Origin: Takakia lepidozioides
Lineage: Eukaryota; Streptophyta; Takakiopsida; Takakiales; Takakiaceae
Reading direction: 5' to 3'
Assembly: GCA_030704615.1 (NCBI GenBank)
Contig: CM060734.1
Span: 40,502,042 to 40,566,041, forward strand
DNA: 64,000 bases
Shown here: piece by piece, positions 24,200-36,385 of the stretch
Numbering within the stretch: position 1 is the first letter of the stretch
Layout of the letters: each line of letters begins with the position of its first letter
Translations under genes and position numbers: made by a program
Notes under the pieces: model-generated
Seen by the model: the letters and a program-made list of their open reading frames with translations, nothing else
Databases searched by the model: none
Told to the model about the DNA's origin: nothing

Positions 24200-27100
24200 G
24201 ACTTTCTTGAACAACTCTGCACGCTGATCACATGCACATACCTACACGTCCAGATCATCAAGATTAAGGACCTGAGCAGTGTCCCTACGAATGGATGCAG
24301 GCAAATCCGGCTCTTGGCCAAAGAGAAGGAAATATGGTGAGAATGAGGCAAGTGATGCTGGCTTGTTGAACCTGTAGCCCATGGCTAACCAAGGCACCTG
24401 AAGATCCCAATCTCCTAGGTGTCCCTTCTGCAAGCCATACTTGCACAAACCCCTCTTCACTGTTTGCACGACCCTCTCTGCCAAGCCATTGGCCTCAGGA
24501 TGATCCTGGGAAGTGGTGCGATGGTTTATCAAGGCTTTATCACACAAGGCCTGAAACTCCCCCAGTAACTCTCTCCCCTGGTCCGTGAGTACCTCAGCTG
24601 GGGCACCGAATCGGCTAAGCTCACGATCCAAGAATGCATACGCAGCCCCTTCACTAGCATTGTCAGACAATGGAAGAAACTCAATCAACTTGGAGAAGTG
24701 CTCCACCATCACCAACACATATCTGTGGTGACTCATTGTCAATGGCAACGGTCTTGCGAAGTGAAGACTCCACCTGTAGCCCAATCCCATGATTGGTAAA
24801 TGATGCAACTGTGGTGTAGGGGCGTTGAATTAAACCCTAAATCCTGTCACACACCATGCACCTAGCCACGAACTGTTGCACATTGGTATGCATACCACGC
24901 CACCAATATTACCCTTGCAGTAGACTATGAGTGTGTCGCACTCCAAAATGCCCCAACTTCTCATGGGCATGCCGCACTAACCATGCACATTGTGTTAGGT
25001 GAGGCACGATCCTCACCCGACCATCCTCCCACACTCGGAGCAGGTGTATCCCCTCCCACTTGAACCTCTTGGCTCGTTACAGGATCCGATCTCTCTCCTT
25101 GGCATTCACACTAGCTGCCGTGTTTCCAGTGCGGAGGTAGTCCAACACAACCGAATCTTCATGTATATCTCTGGTACCATCTGGGTCATCACTAGCCTCA
25201 GGGTCCTCAGACCTCTGTCTACAGTCATCCCTGTTGTAGGTCCAACCTAACCTCCCGATGCCAAGATACACAAAAATACAGATGTGTGTCATTTCGGCAC
25301 CATCTCCTCGTCCGTCTCACCATGCCACCGAGCTCCAATGTCATCTTGCTGGCTCGTGCATGGATTGCGACTCAATCCATCTGCATCATGATTGACCAAA
25401 CCCGGTCGATGCACCACCTAAAAGTCATACTCCTGGAGTATGAATGCCCACCGTGCAAGCTTCCCCGTAAGCTTGTCTAACTCCATCAATCACTTGAGTG
25501 GCTGGTGATCCGTGGCAAGGGTGTGTGGAGATTGCCGTATAGATAGTACCTGAAATGTGCCACAACCCACACTGCAGCTAAGCACTCTTCCTCATATGAG
25601 CTATACTTAGCCTCTGCAGCATTGTTCGAGCGGCTAGCATAAGCCACTACGAATCTCTTCTCTCATCATCCACTTGTGTAAGCACTGCTCCAAGTCCTAG
25701 CATGCTCTAGTCCGTATGCAGCTAAAAGGGACGCCCCCTGATAGGTCGTCTCAAGATGGGCGTCGAGGTCAACCTCGCCTTGAGCTCTTGAAAAGCTCGT
25801 TCCTGCTCATCTTCCCACTGCCACTCCTAGTCCACCTTGGTCAGCTTAGTTAGAGCCTTTGCGATAGCACTAAATCCCTTGACAAACCGTTTATAGTAGT
25901 TTGCCAACCCCATGAAAGCTCGAACTCGGCTCACATCCGTGGGGCGTGGAATTTGTGCAATGGCCTCTACCTTAGTCCGATGTACCCCCAATCCTCTAGG
26001 ATATATCATGTGACCCAGATACTCAATCTGGTTGTGGAAAAACTTGCACTTCCCCAGATGCAGTTTCAATCCGTGCGCTCTCAAGCGCTCAAATACCACC
26101 TAAAGGTGTCTCTCATGCTCCTCCACCGTAGCACTGAAGATGATGATCTATGTAGCACCGAACAAACTCTACCCCTGCTAGAATCTTGTCCATGACTCTC
26201 TGGAACTCTGCAGGAGCGTTCTTAAGCCTGAATGGTAAGAACCGCCACTGTTATAGGCAATCCTTTCCGTGCTCATTGATCCCCCAAAATGTCGTCTTTT
26301 GCTGGTCCGCCTCCTTGATCGGCAACTGGTGATATCCGGATCGTAAATCCAAAGTACTAAAGACCTTAGCATGCCCAATGGCATCAAAGATCTCCTCCGG
26401 TGTGGACATGATATACTTATCGGACTTGGTCTGATAATTTACTGCAGACCGGTAATCACCGCACATACATCTCTCCGTCCAATTGCCATAAACATCCTTC
26501 TTGGCTGGCATCACTGTGGCTGAAGCATACTCTCCACCAGAGAGCTCCACCAAACCAGCCTCTCAGAGATCTTGAGTCCTCATCTGAATCAAAGGCCTCT
26601 CCATGTCACTGTATCTATAGGGTCTCCGAAAGATTGGCGTATCAGTGGCCAACTCAATACAAATCTCTTGACCCTTCAATGCTCCCAAGTTCTTCAAACT
26701 GAAGGTAAAGCAATTCCTCTAAGCCCTCAGGAACTGCCGTATACGTTATCTCTCTCCTCCAGTGACAATGGATCCAATGTCAGGCTCCCAATTGTCCTCC
26801 GTAACTGCAATCTTAAGTCCAGTGGGCTTAGAGGTAGAGGATGCATCCAGTGGTTGTTATGTTGCATCCTCTTGAGCAGCACTCCCTGCCTGCTCAGTCA
26901 ATGACAAGGCCTCATCCTGCCCCATCATCTCATCCACGAGGACTTCCTCAACTCGAGAAAAATCCCCAACCTCATCCATCACCGCCGCCTTGGCTGCCAA
27001 CTCCCTCTGAACCTTGAGCACCTCCCACGTATGCCATGGATGCTTGCACCCCGTGGTCCTCACCTGCTCGTACCGTCTCGGTAGGCAGGGAGTCTGTCAA

Positions 27101-29149
27101 GGGAAGTGTAGTAGGAGAAGTTGTCCGCAACCTACGCTGCTTAGCCATACTCAGGCTGATGATCCAGGTCAAGCAATTGAGATCCATTGCTTGCCCCAAC
27201 ACCTGACGACATGATGCCTCAGAAAGAGTTGGCACCGTCGTGGTACCAGTGGTAAAACCCATTGCCCGCTCATGCTCGTTGGCATTGGGCTCCACTAACT
27301 GCTGCAACTAGGCATCCCACAGGAGGCCAGGTCCACTATCCCGGAAAGCATGCGATCCTGGGAAGCTGAGTAGTCTAGGTAGTACTGCTCGTGGTTGACC
27401 CACCTTGTTGACCACTGCCAAAGGCGAACGGTCATCGTGTCTCATACGTTGAGATTGCCTCCCCGTGTCCAAGATGTTGTCCATTATCAGGTGTGATGGC
27501 CGTTGCACCCATCATATGCACGCTTGAGTAGTGCAGGTGGCATCAAGTTGGTCCACCATAGTCGTGGGCGATGAGCCCGTGACCCCACTGCAGCTGCATC
27601 CAGCAACACTACTGATCGAAGCCATGACCGGACTTGATGCACACTAGCCATTGCCCTGGCCCGAGTATCACCCATCAGTGGTACATTCTCCAAGATGTGT
27701 GCTGAAGATACAGCTTGATGAAGCTATAAATGTCGCAAAATCCGCACCATCTCCCAAAACAGACCCGACCTCGAGTCTCGCAATCCATTGCCATGCCCGG
27801 CTGATGAATGCCCTTAGCAAGGCCAACCTGCCACTACCAAGTGAATGGAGCCAACCTGCTCCAAATCATGCGCCCCCAGTAAGAAAAAGGCTGCTAGTAT
27901 CCACAAATTGCAGACACCGGCAACAAGTCGGGGTACTGCTCCACCAACTGAGCAACATGGAGCAGTGAGTCGCGTCGTGTAGTCTCATCCTTCTCCACAT
28001 ACAGATATCTCTTAACCCATACACCTGCTTGTAGCACAACAGCCAATCCAGTGCTGATCCCGCCAAACAAGTCCTTCATCCGGATACAGCCACACAAGAG
28101 GTGTGGTGTCCAATGGTGACAACTGAGGTGGTCCCGGTGCAATCCCCACACTCTCCTCCTCTCTTGACGGTACAAAGACCTCTACCTTAGTCTTGTTGCA
28201 CCCGTCGATCAATAATCCACTCCAAATCCTTGCTCGTGCCCCACAATGGAGTCTGAACAACCATGGCAGGCAACTCCGCCATACCATACATGTTATCCTG
28301 GTATTCCGGAGGTGACACATCCTCTGAATGAGCGTTGCGCTCTAGCAACTCTCCAGGCCAACTCACTACAGCTGTGAATGCTGCTAGTGTTGGCATCTTG
28401 CCCCGCTGGGCAACCGCAAATCCCCCAATGAATGTCACAGGGAGCTGCACACGCCGGCCCTCCCCTGACTGCCATCCAGGCCTATAGGAAGCTGACTCCT
28501 CCCAAAAATCCAGGGTGAAGCCCATAGGGTACAACACCACCCTGGGACCAACCAGGACATCGTAAGAGATCGCGTTTGTCACAATGGCCTTGGCTCTCAT
28601 CACTGAGCCATCTGTAGGGTGATCCGGCTGTAGTATGATAGGCAACTCACGCCGTGTCATGCCCCGAGCCTGTTCTGATCCCCCCAGAGATGTCTGTATC
28701 TGGAACGGATAAGGCTCTATATCCGCCTCCGTATGGCTTAAGCCTGCAATAGCAGCTCTGCCCAGCATCAACGGCTGAGCTCACAAGTCCAATAAGACCC
28801 ACAGTGGCCGGTACCTCTTGCCTGCCGGTCCACTCAAACAGAAAATACCCTCATGGATGTCTAACAAGATAACCCCAAGTGTCACCATGACGCGCTCAAT
28901 GGCTGACCTAGCTGGCAGCTCCGTCAACCTAGCAGCTGCAGCTTGCCATGGCGCCACCGTGGCAGTTTTGATCCTCAAATCTGATGATCCCTCCGCCACT
29001 ATACCTTCCACTATCTCCGCAGAAGATGAAGGGGGGGGTGCTATTCCATGAGCCTGGAGGCGTGAGCCTGTGAGCCCAGGAGCCCGTGAGCCCAGCACAG
29101 GCTCACGCCACGTCAGCATGCATACAAGGTCTATTTCCGCGGGTGTCAC
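24200..29149 (-). mobile_element. Ty3-type element A: protease, reverse transcriptase, RNase H and integrase (decayed pol)
   Basis: Reading the minus strand from 29149 down: a protease-like site in which LLDL is followed by a stop and then AQPLMLG (about 28800-28770), where the family has Asp-x-Gly; a conserved domain with YDVLVGPRVVLYPMGF (to 28187); a variable linker (about 28.1-26.9 kb); reverse transcriptase with CGDYRSAVNYQTKSDKYIMS and FSTLDLRSGYHQLPI (26553-26251) and GHMIYPRG/FMGLANYYKRFVKG (26099-25827); remnants of RNase H; and the integrase core with LTDQGRELLGEF and HPEANGLAERVVQTVKRG (24808-24242). Order PR-RT-RH-IN identifies the Ty3 type. Stops and frameshifts occur throughout, so the copy is dead. 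Its gag lies at 42610-43600, cut off from pol by about 13.4 kb of inserted DNA. Confidence 0.85.
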
Positions 29150-29359
29150 CTATTACCGCAGGTTGGTCAGCCCTTTCTAGGGAATGCAGACTGGATGTGT
29201 TACATCCATTGTATCCATCATTTCTATCCATTGCATCCATTTAGACGTTTGTTAGATGGCTGCTTGGGACTTAGATGCTTTTATGGGTTCTGTGGGGTAC
29301 CCTTAATTTTTGCGCAGACTGAGACCAACAGGAGCCTTAGGGGTGGCAGGAGCAGGCTT

Positions 29360-29575
29360 TAGGGGGGTTACACAGCCCGACACAGCTTTACACAGCCCGT
29401 CACAGTCTATCACAGCCAGACACAGTCTGACACAGCCCGACACAACTTCGTACAGCCAGTCACAGCCCGACACAGCTTTACACAGCCAGTCACAGCCCGA
29501 CACAGCTTCACACAGCCAGTCACAGCCCGACACAGCTTTACACAACCAGTCACAGCTTGGCACAACCTGTCACAG
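29360..29575 (+). repeat. CACAGCCC-type minisatellite, first array
   Basis: About twenty degenerate 10-11-bp units of the form CACAGCCCGA or CACAGCTTTA are arranged in tandem. They translate into meaningless repetitive peptides on both strands. Similar arrays occur at 35885-36060 and 44110-44530. Confidence 0.85.
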
Positions 29576-30061
29576 TACATGGGGAACAGTTAACATTGAC
29601 AGGGAACGACTGTGTGGGAACGACTGTGTGCAGAGGGAACGTGTTACTTCAGGGGTGACGGTTAGTTTGTTAGGTGGTTAGAAACGGAGAGCGGAAACAG
29701 TGAAGAGGAGATGATGACTTGAATGAGGCTTAGTTCATGCAAGCTGTAAAATTTTACAGTAGGATAGAATAGAGACACCATGGCATAGGCATGATACATG
29801 ATTAATCTTAATCCGATACTGAATCGATACAAACATACTGTGTAGAGAGACACGAGAGAAATTGTGGAATGAATGCATGATTAATTGGAACTTAGTAGAT
29901 ACTGAAGCAATCTGATGCTTCAGTATACACGGTAAGGTAAATTGATAACATGAAGGCATGAAGGAATACAAATAGGAAGCACAACCATGATTCACTAGTT
30001 GCAGGTCATGACTGATTGTTCTGAGCGGGCTGAGTGCTTATAGATATCCAACTCTTCTATC
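29576..30061. other. Leader of element B, probable LTR end and primer-binding region
   Basis: No coding sequence is apparent. A candidate primer-binding site TTGGTGACCATACTGGGG lies at about 30116-30133, just inside the next feature. It resembles the general form of primer sites in Athila/Tat-type plant elements (TGG...GGGGA). I could not find a matching LTR partner to the right, so the LTR limits are unknown. Confidence 0.35.
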
Positions 30062-31731
30062 TTGGAGTTTCCACCTCGGATAGCGAAGGGATGGGTGAGT
30101 AAAAGCCGCTCGACATTTGGTGACCATACTGGGGAACTGGGTCATGAACAAAAAAATGTGACAGGCATCTGGTGGGATCATGGTGGTTGGAGAATTAAAG
30201 AATTTGATGTGAATCAAATCCCCTGTGGAACTGAGAAGGAAAGATTGTCCAAACAATTCTTTCAAAGGTTCTTGGAATTGCCAGACGGTTGTAAAGAAAA
30301 CATTCTTAAGAGAGTACATGATGTTGATCCTGAGTGGGGTCTGGAGAAAGGAGTGATAAAGATTTATCACGTGGCCTGTAGAGGAAGAGCACATTGGTTA
30401 CCAACACTGGTTTATGTGATAGCATTGCTATCCATTAAGCGAGTAGAGTTTGAAGGCTGGGAGGAAAGGAAGGTGAATGTTTATACTCATATGCATGAGG
30501 AGCTTGTACTGGTAAAGAATTGGATTCCAAAGGATATTCTGTGGATCAAACTCACACCAAGAACAACTTTTCAGACTTGTTTGCCATATGGTTATATGGT
30601 AACGGAGACTTCTAGTATAGCCAAGTGTGCATTGAAGCTTGAAAGAAACCCAGGCATATACGAGAGATACTACAGAAGAGAGTTTTGGTTATTGTCACAT
30701 TAAAGAAATGAAAGACATGGGACATGAGTGAGGAAAGAGAAGCTAGACTCCAGAGATATTCAGCAAAAAGAGAAAGTTATCTGAAAGCTAATTATCCATA
30801 TCTTTGGGAGAGAGGAATAGACATAGGGGAATCATCTGGACCTCTCACACCATTAAGATCAGAGAGTACATCACCCATACCGGAAGAACTAGAGTTGGAT
30901 GCCACTCCTTCTTTTTCTTTGCAAGAAAATATAAGGGAATTGGTACAGGAAGAAGATCAACCACGAGGTGAAAGATCTGAGGTACATCCCTGGATAAAAG
31001 ATTTGACAGAAATCTTTGATAAGAGTTGGCATAGAACACCAAAAGCAGGAACTCCAGTTTCTGAAACGGAAGACAAAGAAGGAGGAGAGGATGTGGCAGA
31101 GCCAACGGAGAGTTCAGACTCTCCAACACCATTGCAATTGAGTTACATGAGAAGAAGAAGAAGAAACCCAAGGGCAGAACTTGGAAGATGAAAACAGAGA
31201 GAAGAAATTGGAAGAGGGATAGCTATGAGAAAAGATTAGAAGAAATCTTGAAGAAGTATGCCAACACATTGGAGGAAGGGTGTTTGGTGTACAAAATGCC
31301 AGAATGAAGGCCATACCACCACTGAATGCCACATGAAGGAGAAACACTATACTATCTGTAAAATGGATAACCATTCTACTGAGAATTGTTACTACAACAG
31401 AAGGACATCAGCAAAAGAACCTAGGCAAGTAAGGGTGCATCAAGTGCAGCCCCAGCCAAGAAGAAACAGTGATCAGGACCACTATGGTAGGCCTGGTGGT
31501 TATAACAATGGCATGGAAGGGAGAGGTAATCCAAGAGGGAATTACCAAGGGAATTCCAGAGGCAACTATCAGGGTAATCCAAGGGGGAATTACCAGCCAG
31601 GGAATCAGGATCACAAAAACAATCCCAAGACAGACCAAGGACCTAATGGGGAAGAACTGTGTTACTATTGTAATCAGGCAGGACATCGCAAGGCAGCCTG
31701 TCCATTTGGATCAGACACCAGAATGAGATGA
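30062..31731 (+). CDS. Element B Gag-like region with zinc knuckles (frameshifted)
   Basis: Three open segments follow each other: 30062-30703, 30724-31191 and 31258-31731, in two frames. The first is a globular Gag-like segment without a motif I can name. The second is acidic and proline/serine rich. The third holds CCHC-type knuckles, CTKCQNEGHTTTEC and CYYCNQAGHRKAAC (both C-x2-C-x4-H-x4-C), separated by several GNPRGNYQ-type repeats, which suits an RNA-binding nucleocapsid. A degenerate third knuckle lies between them. The stops between segments indicate decay or programmed frameshifts; decay is more likely because pol is broken too. Confidence 0.75.
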
Positions 31732-32186
31732 GAGCTCCTGTGAATGAGGGGCCAGTGGTGGCAGCTCACATGGTTAGGCCATGTGTTGTACCAGAAGTAA
31801 GTACAATGATAGTAACCAGAAGCAAAGCCAAAATAATACCTCCAGTAGATGAGGAAGGTGATGATAATGAAGATGGCAGTGATGTGCCTGAAGATGATGA
31901 GGCTTGGAGAGATGAGAAGGAACTGCACAAGGAAGTGGTAGATACCATAAGGGAAATGCAGAAGAGTATTGATATTCCTATGGCAGATTCCTCTGATTCT
32001 GAAAGAGAAGAGGAAGTGAGTGAGGATGAAGGGAAGAAAGAAGCTGCAGAAATGCAGAGTAATGAAGGGACTTTGGCTGAAGTAATATGCCAGTCCAAAG
32101 CGGAGATGACCATTGGACAGCTATTGGTTGTGGCACATTATTGTAGACATAGGCTGTATCAAGCAATCAATCGAATTGCCATGTGA
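31728..32186 (+). CDS. Element B acidic linker ORF
   Basis: This 152-residue open frame overlaps the end of the zinc-knuckle segment by four bases in another frame. It is very rich in Glu and Asp in its middle part. It lies between Gag and protease. No family motif is recognised; it is best read as part of the Gag-Pol polyprotein of element B. Confidence 0.5.
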   Translation: MRAPVNEGPVVAAHMVRPCVVPEVSTMIVTRSKAKIIPPVDEEGDDNEDGSDVPEDDEAWRDEKELHKEVVDTIREMQKSIDIPMADSSDSEREEEVSEDEGKKEAAEMQSNEGTLAEVICQSKAEMTIGQLLVVAHYCRHRLYQAINRIAM

Positions 32187-32189
32187 CAG

Positions 32190-33025
32190 GGAACACAGAC
32201 CTGAACAGCAAGGTGACCAGTTATAATGTGAAGCTGGAAGGGCGAGAAACAATCATGGACTTTGATGATTCTATGTCAGTAATCCAATTAAGAATTGGAA
32301 GCACATAACTAACTGATGTACTGATAGATGGAGGCTCTGGAGTGAATATCATGACAGACCAATTAAGGCAGAAGTTTGGTCTAAGTAACATGAAACCAGC
32401 CTCATTTACAGTAACAATGGCAGATCAAAGAAGTGTACAGCCATTGGGATTGATAAGAGGAGTTAAGATACATATTCAAAAGATGATCTTTAAGATCACA
32501 GTAACTGTGTTGAAAATGGATGAAGTCATGGAAGCTTACTCCTTATTGCTGGGTCGACCGTGGCTGAAACAAGCCAGGGTATTCCATGACTGGAATTCCC
32601 AGTTACTAACTGTGCATGATGGGATGCACAAGATACAAATCACCACTAAGAAATCTAGTAGATTACCTGCTACGAGAAGACCTCGAGGGGTCAGGGAGTA
32701 TGACTGGAGGGGAGGACTTGATGAGGAACAGGAAGCTACCATGTTCGCTGCATACCCAGAGTGGGAGCAGGTTGCAGAGATGCAACTGGAAGGCCTAAGT
32801 TGTTTAAAATGTATCTGTTGTGGTGTAGTGACAACAACACCAATTGAGGGTGAAACAAGCAGTTACCCACCACATTTCTATGAAGAAAGAGAGGGAGAAA
32901 TGGAAATCCTAGAAGAACCAGCCACTGTGAGTTTACAGGATGAAGTGGTGACTGGTTGGACAATCACAGCTGATGAGCAGGTGAGAGAAGTGAATGTGGG
33001 AACTGAAGGGAACCGAGGATGGTGA
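32190..33025 (+). CDS. Element B aspartic protease region
   Basis: The frame contains the retropepsin active site VLIDGGSGVNIM at about 32315-32350 and downstream SLLLGRPWLKQA, which matches the second conserved protease block of plant Ty3 elements. A stop codon interrupts the region just upstream of the active site. The protein is followed by a variable stretch rich in Glu before reverse transcriptase. It would process the polyprotein in the virus-like particle. Confidence 0.8.
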
Positions 33026-33029
33026 AGGT

Positions 33030-34163
33030 AGGGGCTGATTTGGAGCCAGAATTCTTTGAGGAAGCTAAGAGTCTGTTCATCAAATACACAGATGTATTTG
33101 CTTGGAGCTACGAGGATCTAAAAGGGATACCACATGAGATCTGTTAGCATAAGATTGAATTGGAACCAGGGTCAGTTCCAATCAAACAGGCAAGGTACAG
33201 AATGAATCCCAACTATGCACAGAAGGTTGGAGAAGAGATCAAGAAGTTGGCTGAGGCTAAGTTTATATACCCGATAGAGTATACAACTTGGTTGTCACCC
33301 ATTGTGATAGTTCCCAAGAAGAATGGTAAACTGAGAGTTTTGTGAACTATAAGAAGTTGAATGCTTGTACGAAGAAAAATCATTTCCCTTTGTCATTCAC
33401 AGAAGCGGTATTGGACACTGTGGCAGGCCATGAGATGTACTCATTCATGGATGGCTTCAGTGGTTATAATCAAGTGCAAGTGGCAGAAGAAGACCAGGGA
33501 AAGACAGATTTCATCACAGACTGGGGTGCTTATGCATACAAAGTAATGCCTTTTGGACTTTGTAATGCACCAGCAACCTTTCAGAGAGTGATAAGCGAAT
33601 CTTTTCATGAGTATCTGGATGATTTCATGCAGGTGTTCTTGGATGATTTCAGTATGTACAGCTCTAAGAATGAGCACTTGCATAAATTGGAGTTATGTTT
33701 GGCCGATGCAGGATGAGAGGTGGGCCTGAATCCAGAGAAGTGTACTTTCTGTGTGAACTCAGGGGTGCTTTTGGGACACATTGTGTGTAAGAGGGGACTT
33801 CTTGTGGATCCCAGAAAGACAGAGGCCATTAAAGCCTCTCCACCACCAGTAAATGTTAAGAGTCTAAGGAGATTCCTTGGACAAACCAGTTATTACAGAA
33901 GATTTGTCAGACAATATGCACAGATAGCAGCACCATTGAGCAAGCTTCTGAAGAAAGATGCAGTGTTTGCATGGACAGCTGAATGTCAACAAGCTTTTGA
34001 GGAACTTACATTGTCAGTAACAACTATACCTGTGCTGATTAACCCTCACTGGCACGTAGTATTTCATGTTCACTGTGATGCCTCAGGAGAAGCGTTGGGA
34101 GCAGTGTTAGCCCAAAATGTTACAGGAAATATAGATTACCTGTGTACTATGCTAGCAGGTTGA
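33030..34163 (+). pseudogene. Element B reverse transcriptase (broken by stops and a frameshift)
   Basis: Conserved blocks in order: FAWSYEDLKGIPHEI, PNYAQKVGEEIKKLAEAKFI, WLSPIVIVPKKNGKLRV, then after a frameshift near 33342 NYKKLNACTKKN, FMDGFSGYNQV, GLCNAPATFQRVI, the catalytic box FLDDFSMYS, and later RRFLGQTSYYRRFV. There are in-frame stops near 33147 and 33716. The catalytic box carries the two aspartates. The sequence style (FAWSYEDL, GYNQV) is that of the Athila/Tat (non-chromovirus) branch of plant Ty3 elements. Confidence 0.9.
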
Positions 34164-34567
34164 TGAACAGTGTTGAAAGGAACTATAGCACAAAAAGAGA
34201 AGCACTGGCAATGATTTATGCAGTCAAGAAATTCAGGCATTACCTATTGGGAAGGAAGTTTATGTTTTATGTGGATCACCAGGCTCTGATATCTGGTGAA
34301 CAAACCTTTGATAAGTGGAAGGATAGCAAGGTGGTTAATAATCTTGCACGAGTTGAGTTCGAAGTTGTTTACAAGCCTGGCCGTTTGCATCTTGTGGCAG
34401 ATCACTTGTCACGCCTATCAACAGGAGAGCCCGCCACAGGAGTAGACGACCAATTACCTGATGCGAGTTTTTTTGCGGTGGAGGTGCAAGGAAGTGCAGA
34501 TGACTGGTTAGATTGGCAGTGGCCAATCAGATATTACCTTACTCATGGTCAGTGCCCACCTAGTTAA
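34064..34567 (+). CDS. Element B RNase H domain
   Basis: The domain starts in the preceding frame with HCDASGEALGAVLAQN and continues in a new frame from 34142 with YYASRLMNSVERNYSTKREA, FRHYLLGRKFMFYVDHQAL and VADHLSRL. These are the D-E-D blocks of retroelement RNase H. A frameshift near 34140 breaks it. Only one RNase H is seen, which favours an Athila-like over a dual-RNase-H Tat element. Confidence 0.85.
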
Positions 34568-35880
34568 GGAGCAGAGGAAGAGAATCGCTATCAAGGCTTT
34601 ACTTTATACTATGGTAGGGTGCAGAATGTATAAGCTAGGACCTGATGGAGTACTTAAACGATGCTTGTACCACCATGAAGTAAATAAAGTTTTGGAGGAA
34701 GTTCATAAAGGAGTGGCTGGAGGTCATTTTGGAAGAAGACTACCAGTAGAAAGATACTACTTGCAGGGTTACTGGTGGCCTACTTTGTTCAAGGATGTAC
34801 ACAAGTATTGTAAGAGTTGTGATGAGTGTCAGAGGCTAGGACCATTGCAGAGATCTGGGAAGATGGCTTTGCATCCTACAATGCCTACTGAACCATTTCA
34901 GAAATGGGGACTAGACTTTGTTGGACCAATTAACCCACCAGCCAAGAATACACAGAACAAGTATATAATCACAACCACTGATTATACTGCAAAGTGGGTG
35001 GAAGCTAAAGCTCAGATAGACAACACAGCTAAGTCCACAGCAAGGTTCTTGTATGAGAACATACTTACACGATTTGGCTGTCCCCTGGAATTTATCAGTG
35101 ACCAGGGAAGTCACTTCATTAATGAGACCATAGAACTATTGACTAAAGAGTTCATGATTGTGCATAGGAAAAGTACAACTTATTACCCACAGGGTAATGG
35201 GCAGGCAGAGGCTACCAACAAAATACTATGTACTATCTTGGCTAAGATAGTCAATGCAAAACGAACAGATTGGGATACAAAGCTGCTGACAGCTTTGTGG
35301 TCATACAGGACTTCATATAAAGTCACCACTAAGTATACACCATTCCAATTAGTTTATGGTATGGAAGCTTTACTTCCAGTGGAATTCTTGTTACCTACCG
35401 TGAGAACTGAATGGGGAAAGAGAATGGAATTGGAAGATTCAATTAAGGTCAGGAAATATGAATTATACCATGTGGAAGAAGTACGTGTTGATGCAGCTGA
35501 TAACATGACCATAATTCAGATGAAGAGGAAGGATCAGTTTGATGAAGGTAAATTAAAGACTTTTAAGACGGGAGATTTGGTACTGTGGTTGCAGAAGAAA
35601 GGGAAGATTTAAGCTTCTAAGCTTAAATCACCATGGAAAGGACCTTATGTCATACATAAGATGTATGATAATAACACCGCCATGTTACAAACCATTAACA
35701 AAGAAATGCTGGGGAGAGTCAATGCCAATAAGTTGAAGGGATACAGTGGTATCCATGACAAACCATTGCAACACGATTTGCATGTTGAAACACAAGAACA
35801 ATCACGGGCTGCGCCAGTGATACCAACGGAGTATGGAGCACTTGTCGCTAAGCCGAGCGTGTATGACCAGGGCGGGAAGT
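34545..35880 (+). CDS. Element B integrase
   Basis: The longest intact piece of this pol (34545-35612). The N-terminal HHCC zinc site is HKGVAGGH followed by CKSCDEC. The catalytic core has GLDFVGPINPP, FISDQGSHF and NGQAEATNK, supplying the D, D and E residues. Then WSYRTSYKVTTKYTPFQLVY and GMEALLPVEF follow, typical of the Athila/Tat branch. After a stop at 35612 the same chain continues as LKSPWKGPYVI and KLKGY, the GPY-type C-terminal module. No chromodomain is visible. It would insert the cDNA into chromosomal DNA. Confidence 0.9.
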
Positions 35881-35884
35881 ACAT

Positions 35885-36060
35885 GTGTTCGCATAGCTAT
35901 CACAGTCCATCAGCCTATCACAGCCCATCACAACATGACACGGCCTATCACAACCCATCACAGTGCCACACAGCCTATCACAGCCCATCACAGTGTCACA
36001 CAGCCTATCACAGTTCACCACAGTTAGACACAACTTGTCACAGCCCAACACAGCCCATGC
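35885..36060 (+). repeat. CACAGCCC-type minisatellite, second array
   Basis: About fifteen units such as CACAGCCCATCA and CACAGCCTATCA lie just after the integrase C-terminus. The flanks differ from those of the array at 29360-29575, so the two arrays are not simply parts of matching LTRs. Confidence 0.85.
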
Positions 36061-36385
36061 GGGTTACACAGTCCATTGGGTCAGTGACAGGTGGACGCGG
36101 GTTAACGTCAAAAAAGTGGCCGTCAAATGAAGAAGAAGTTTGGAAGTCAAACTCGGAGAATATGCCACGCGGAGAGGGGAAGTCGGGGGCATGTCTAAAA
36201 GTGGACACGTGGCCACTAAGGCGAAGCACACCGCAGTGCATAGATTGCAAGAGTGGGTCTCATCATGCAAGAGGACAAATCGGGCCGTCAAAGTACCTAC
36301 CCGGTACATCAACTAAAACTATTGTGGGCCCATTAATGCATTCAGGGCAGGGGTAACAGAACCCTTTCCGAGTACAGAAAAAAGG

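Noticed and set aside
29303-29681. Open frames on both strands rich in Asp/Cys/Trp or His/Ser/Gln
   Set aside because: They are translations of the CACAGCCC minisatellite, not proteins.
31766-32113. Ser-rich minus-strand frame
   Set aside because: Shadow of the acidic linker of element B.
35848-36051. Minus-strand frame with repeated GCDRL
   Set aside because: Minisatellite translation.
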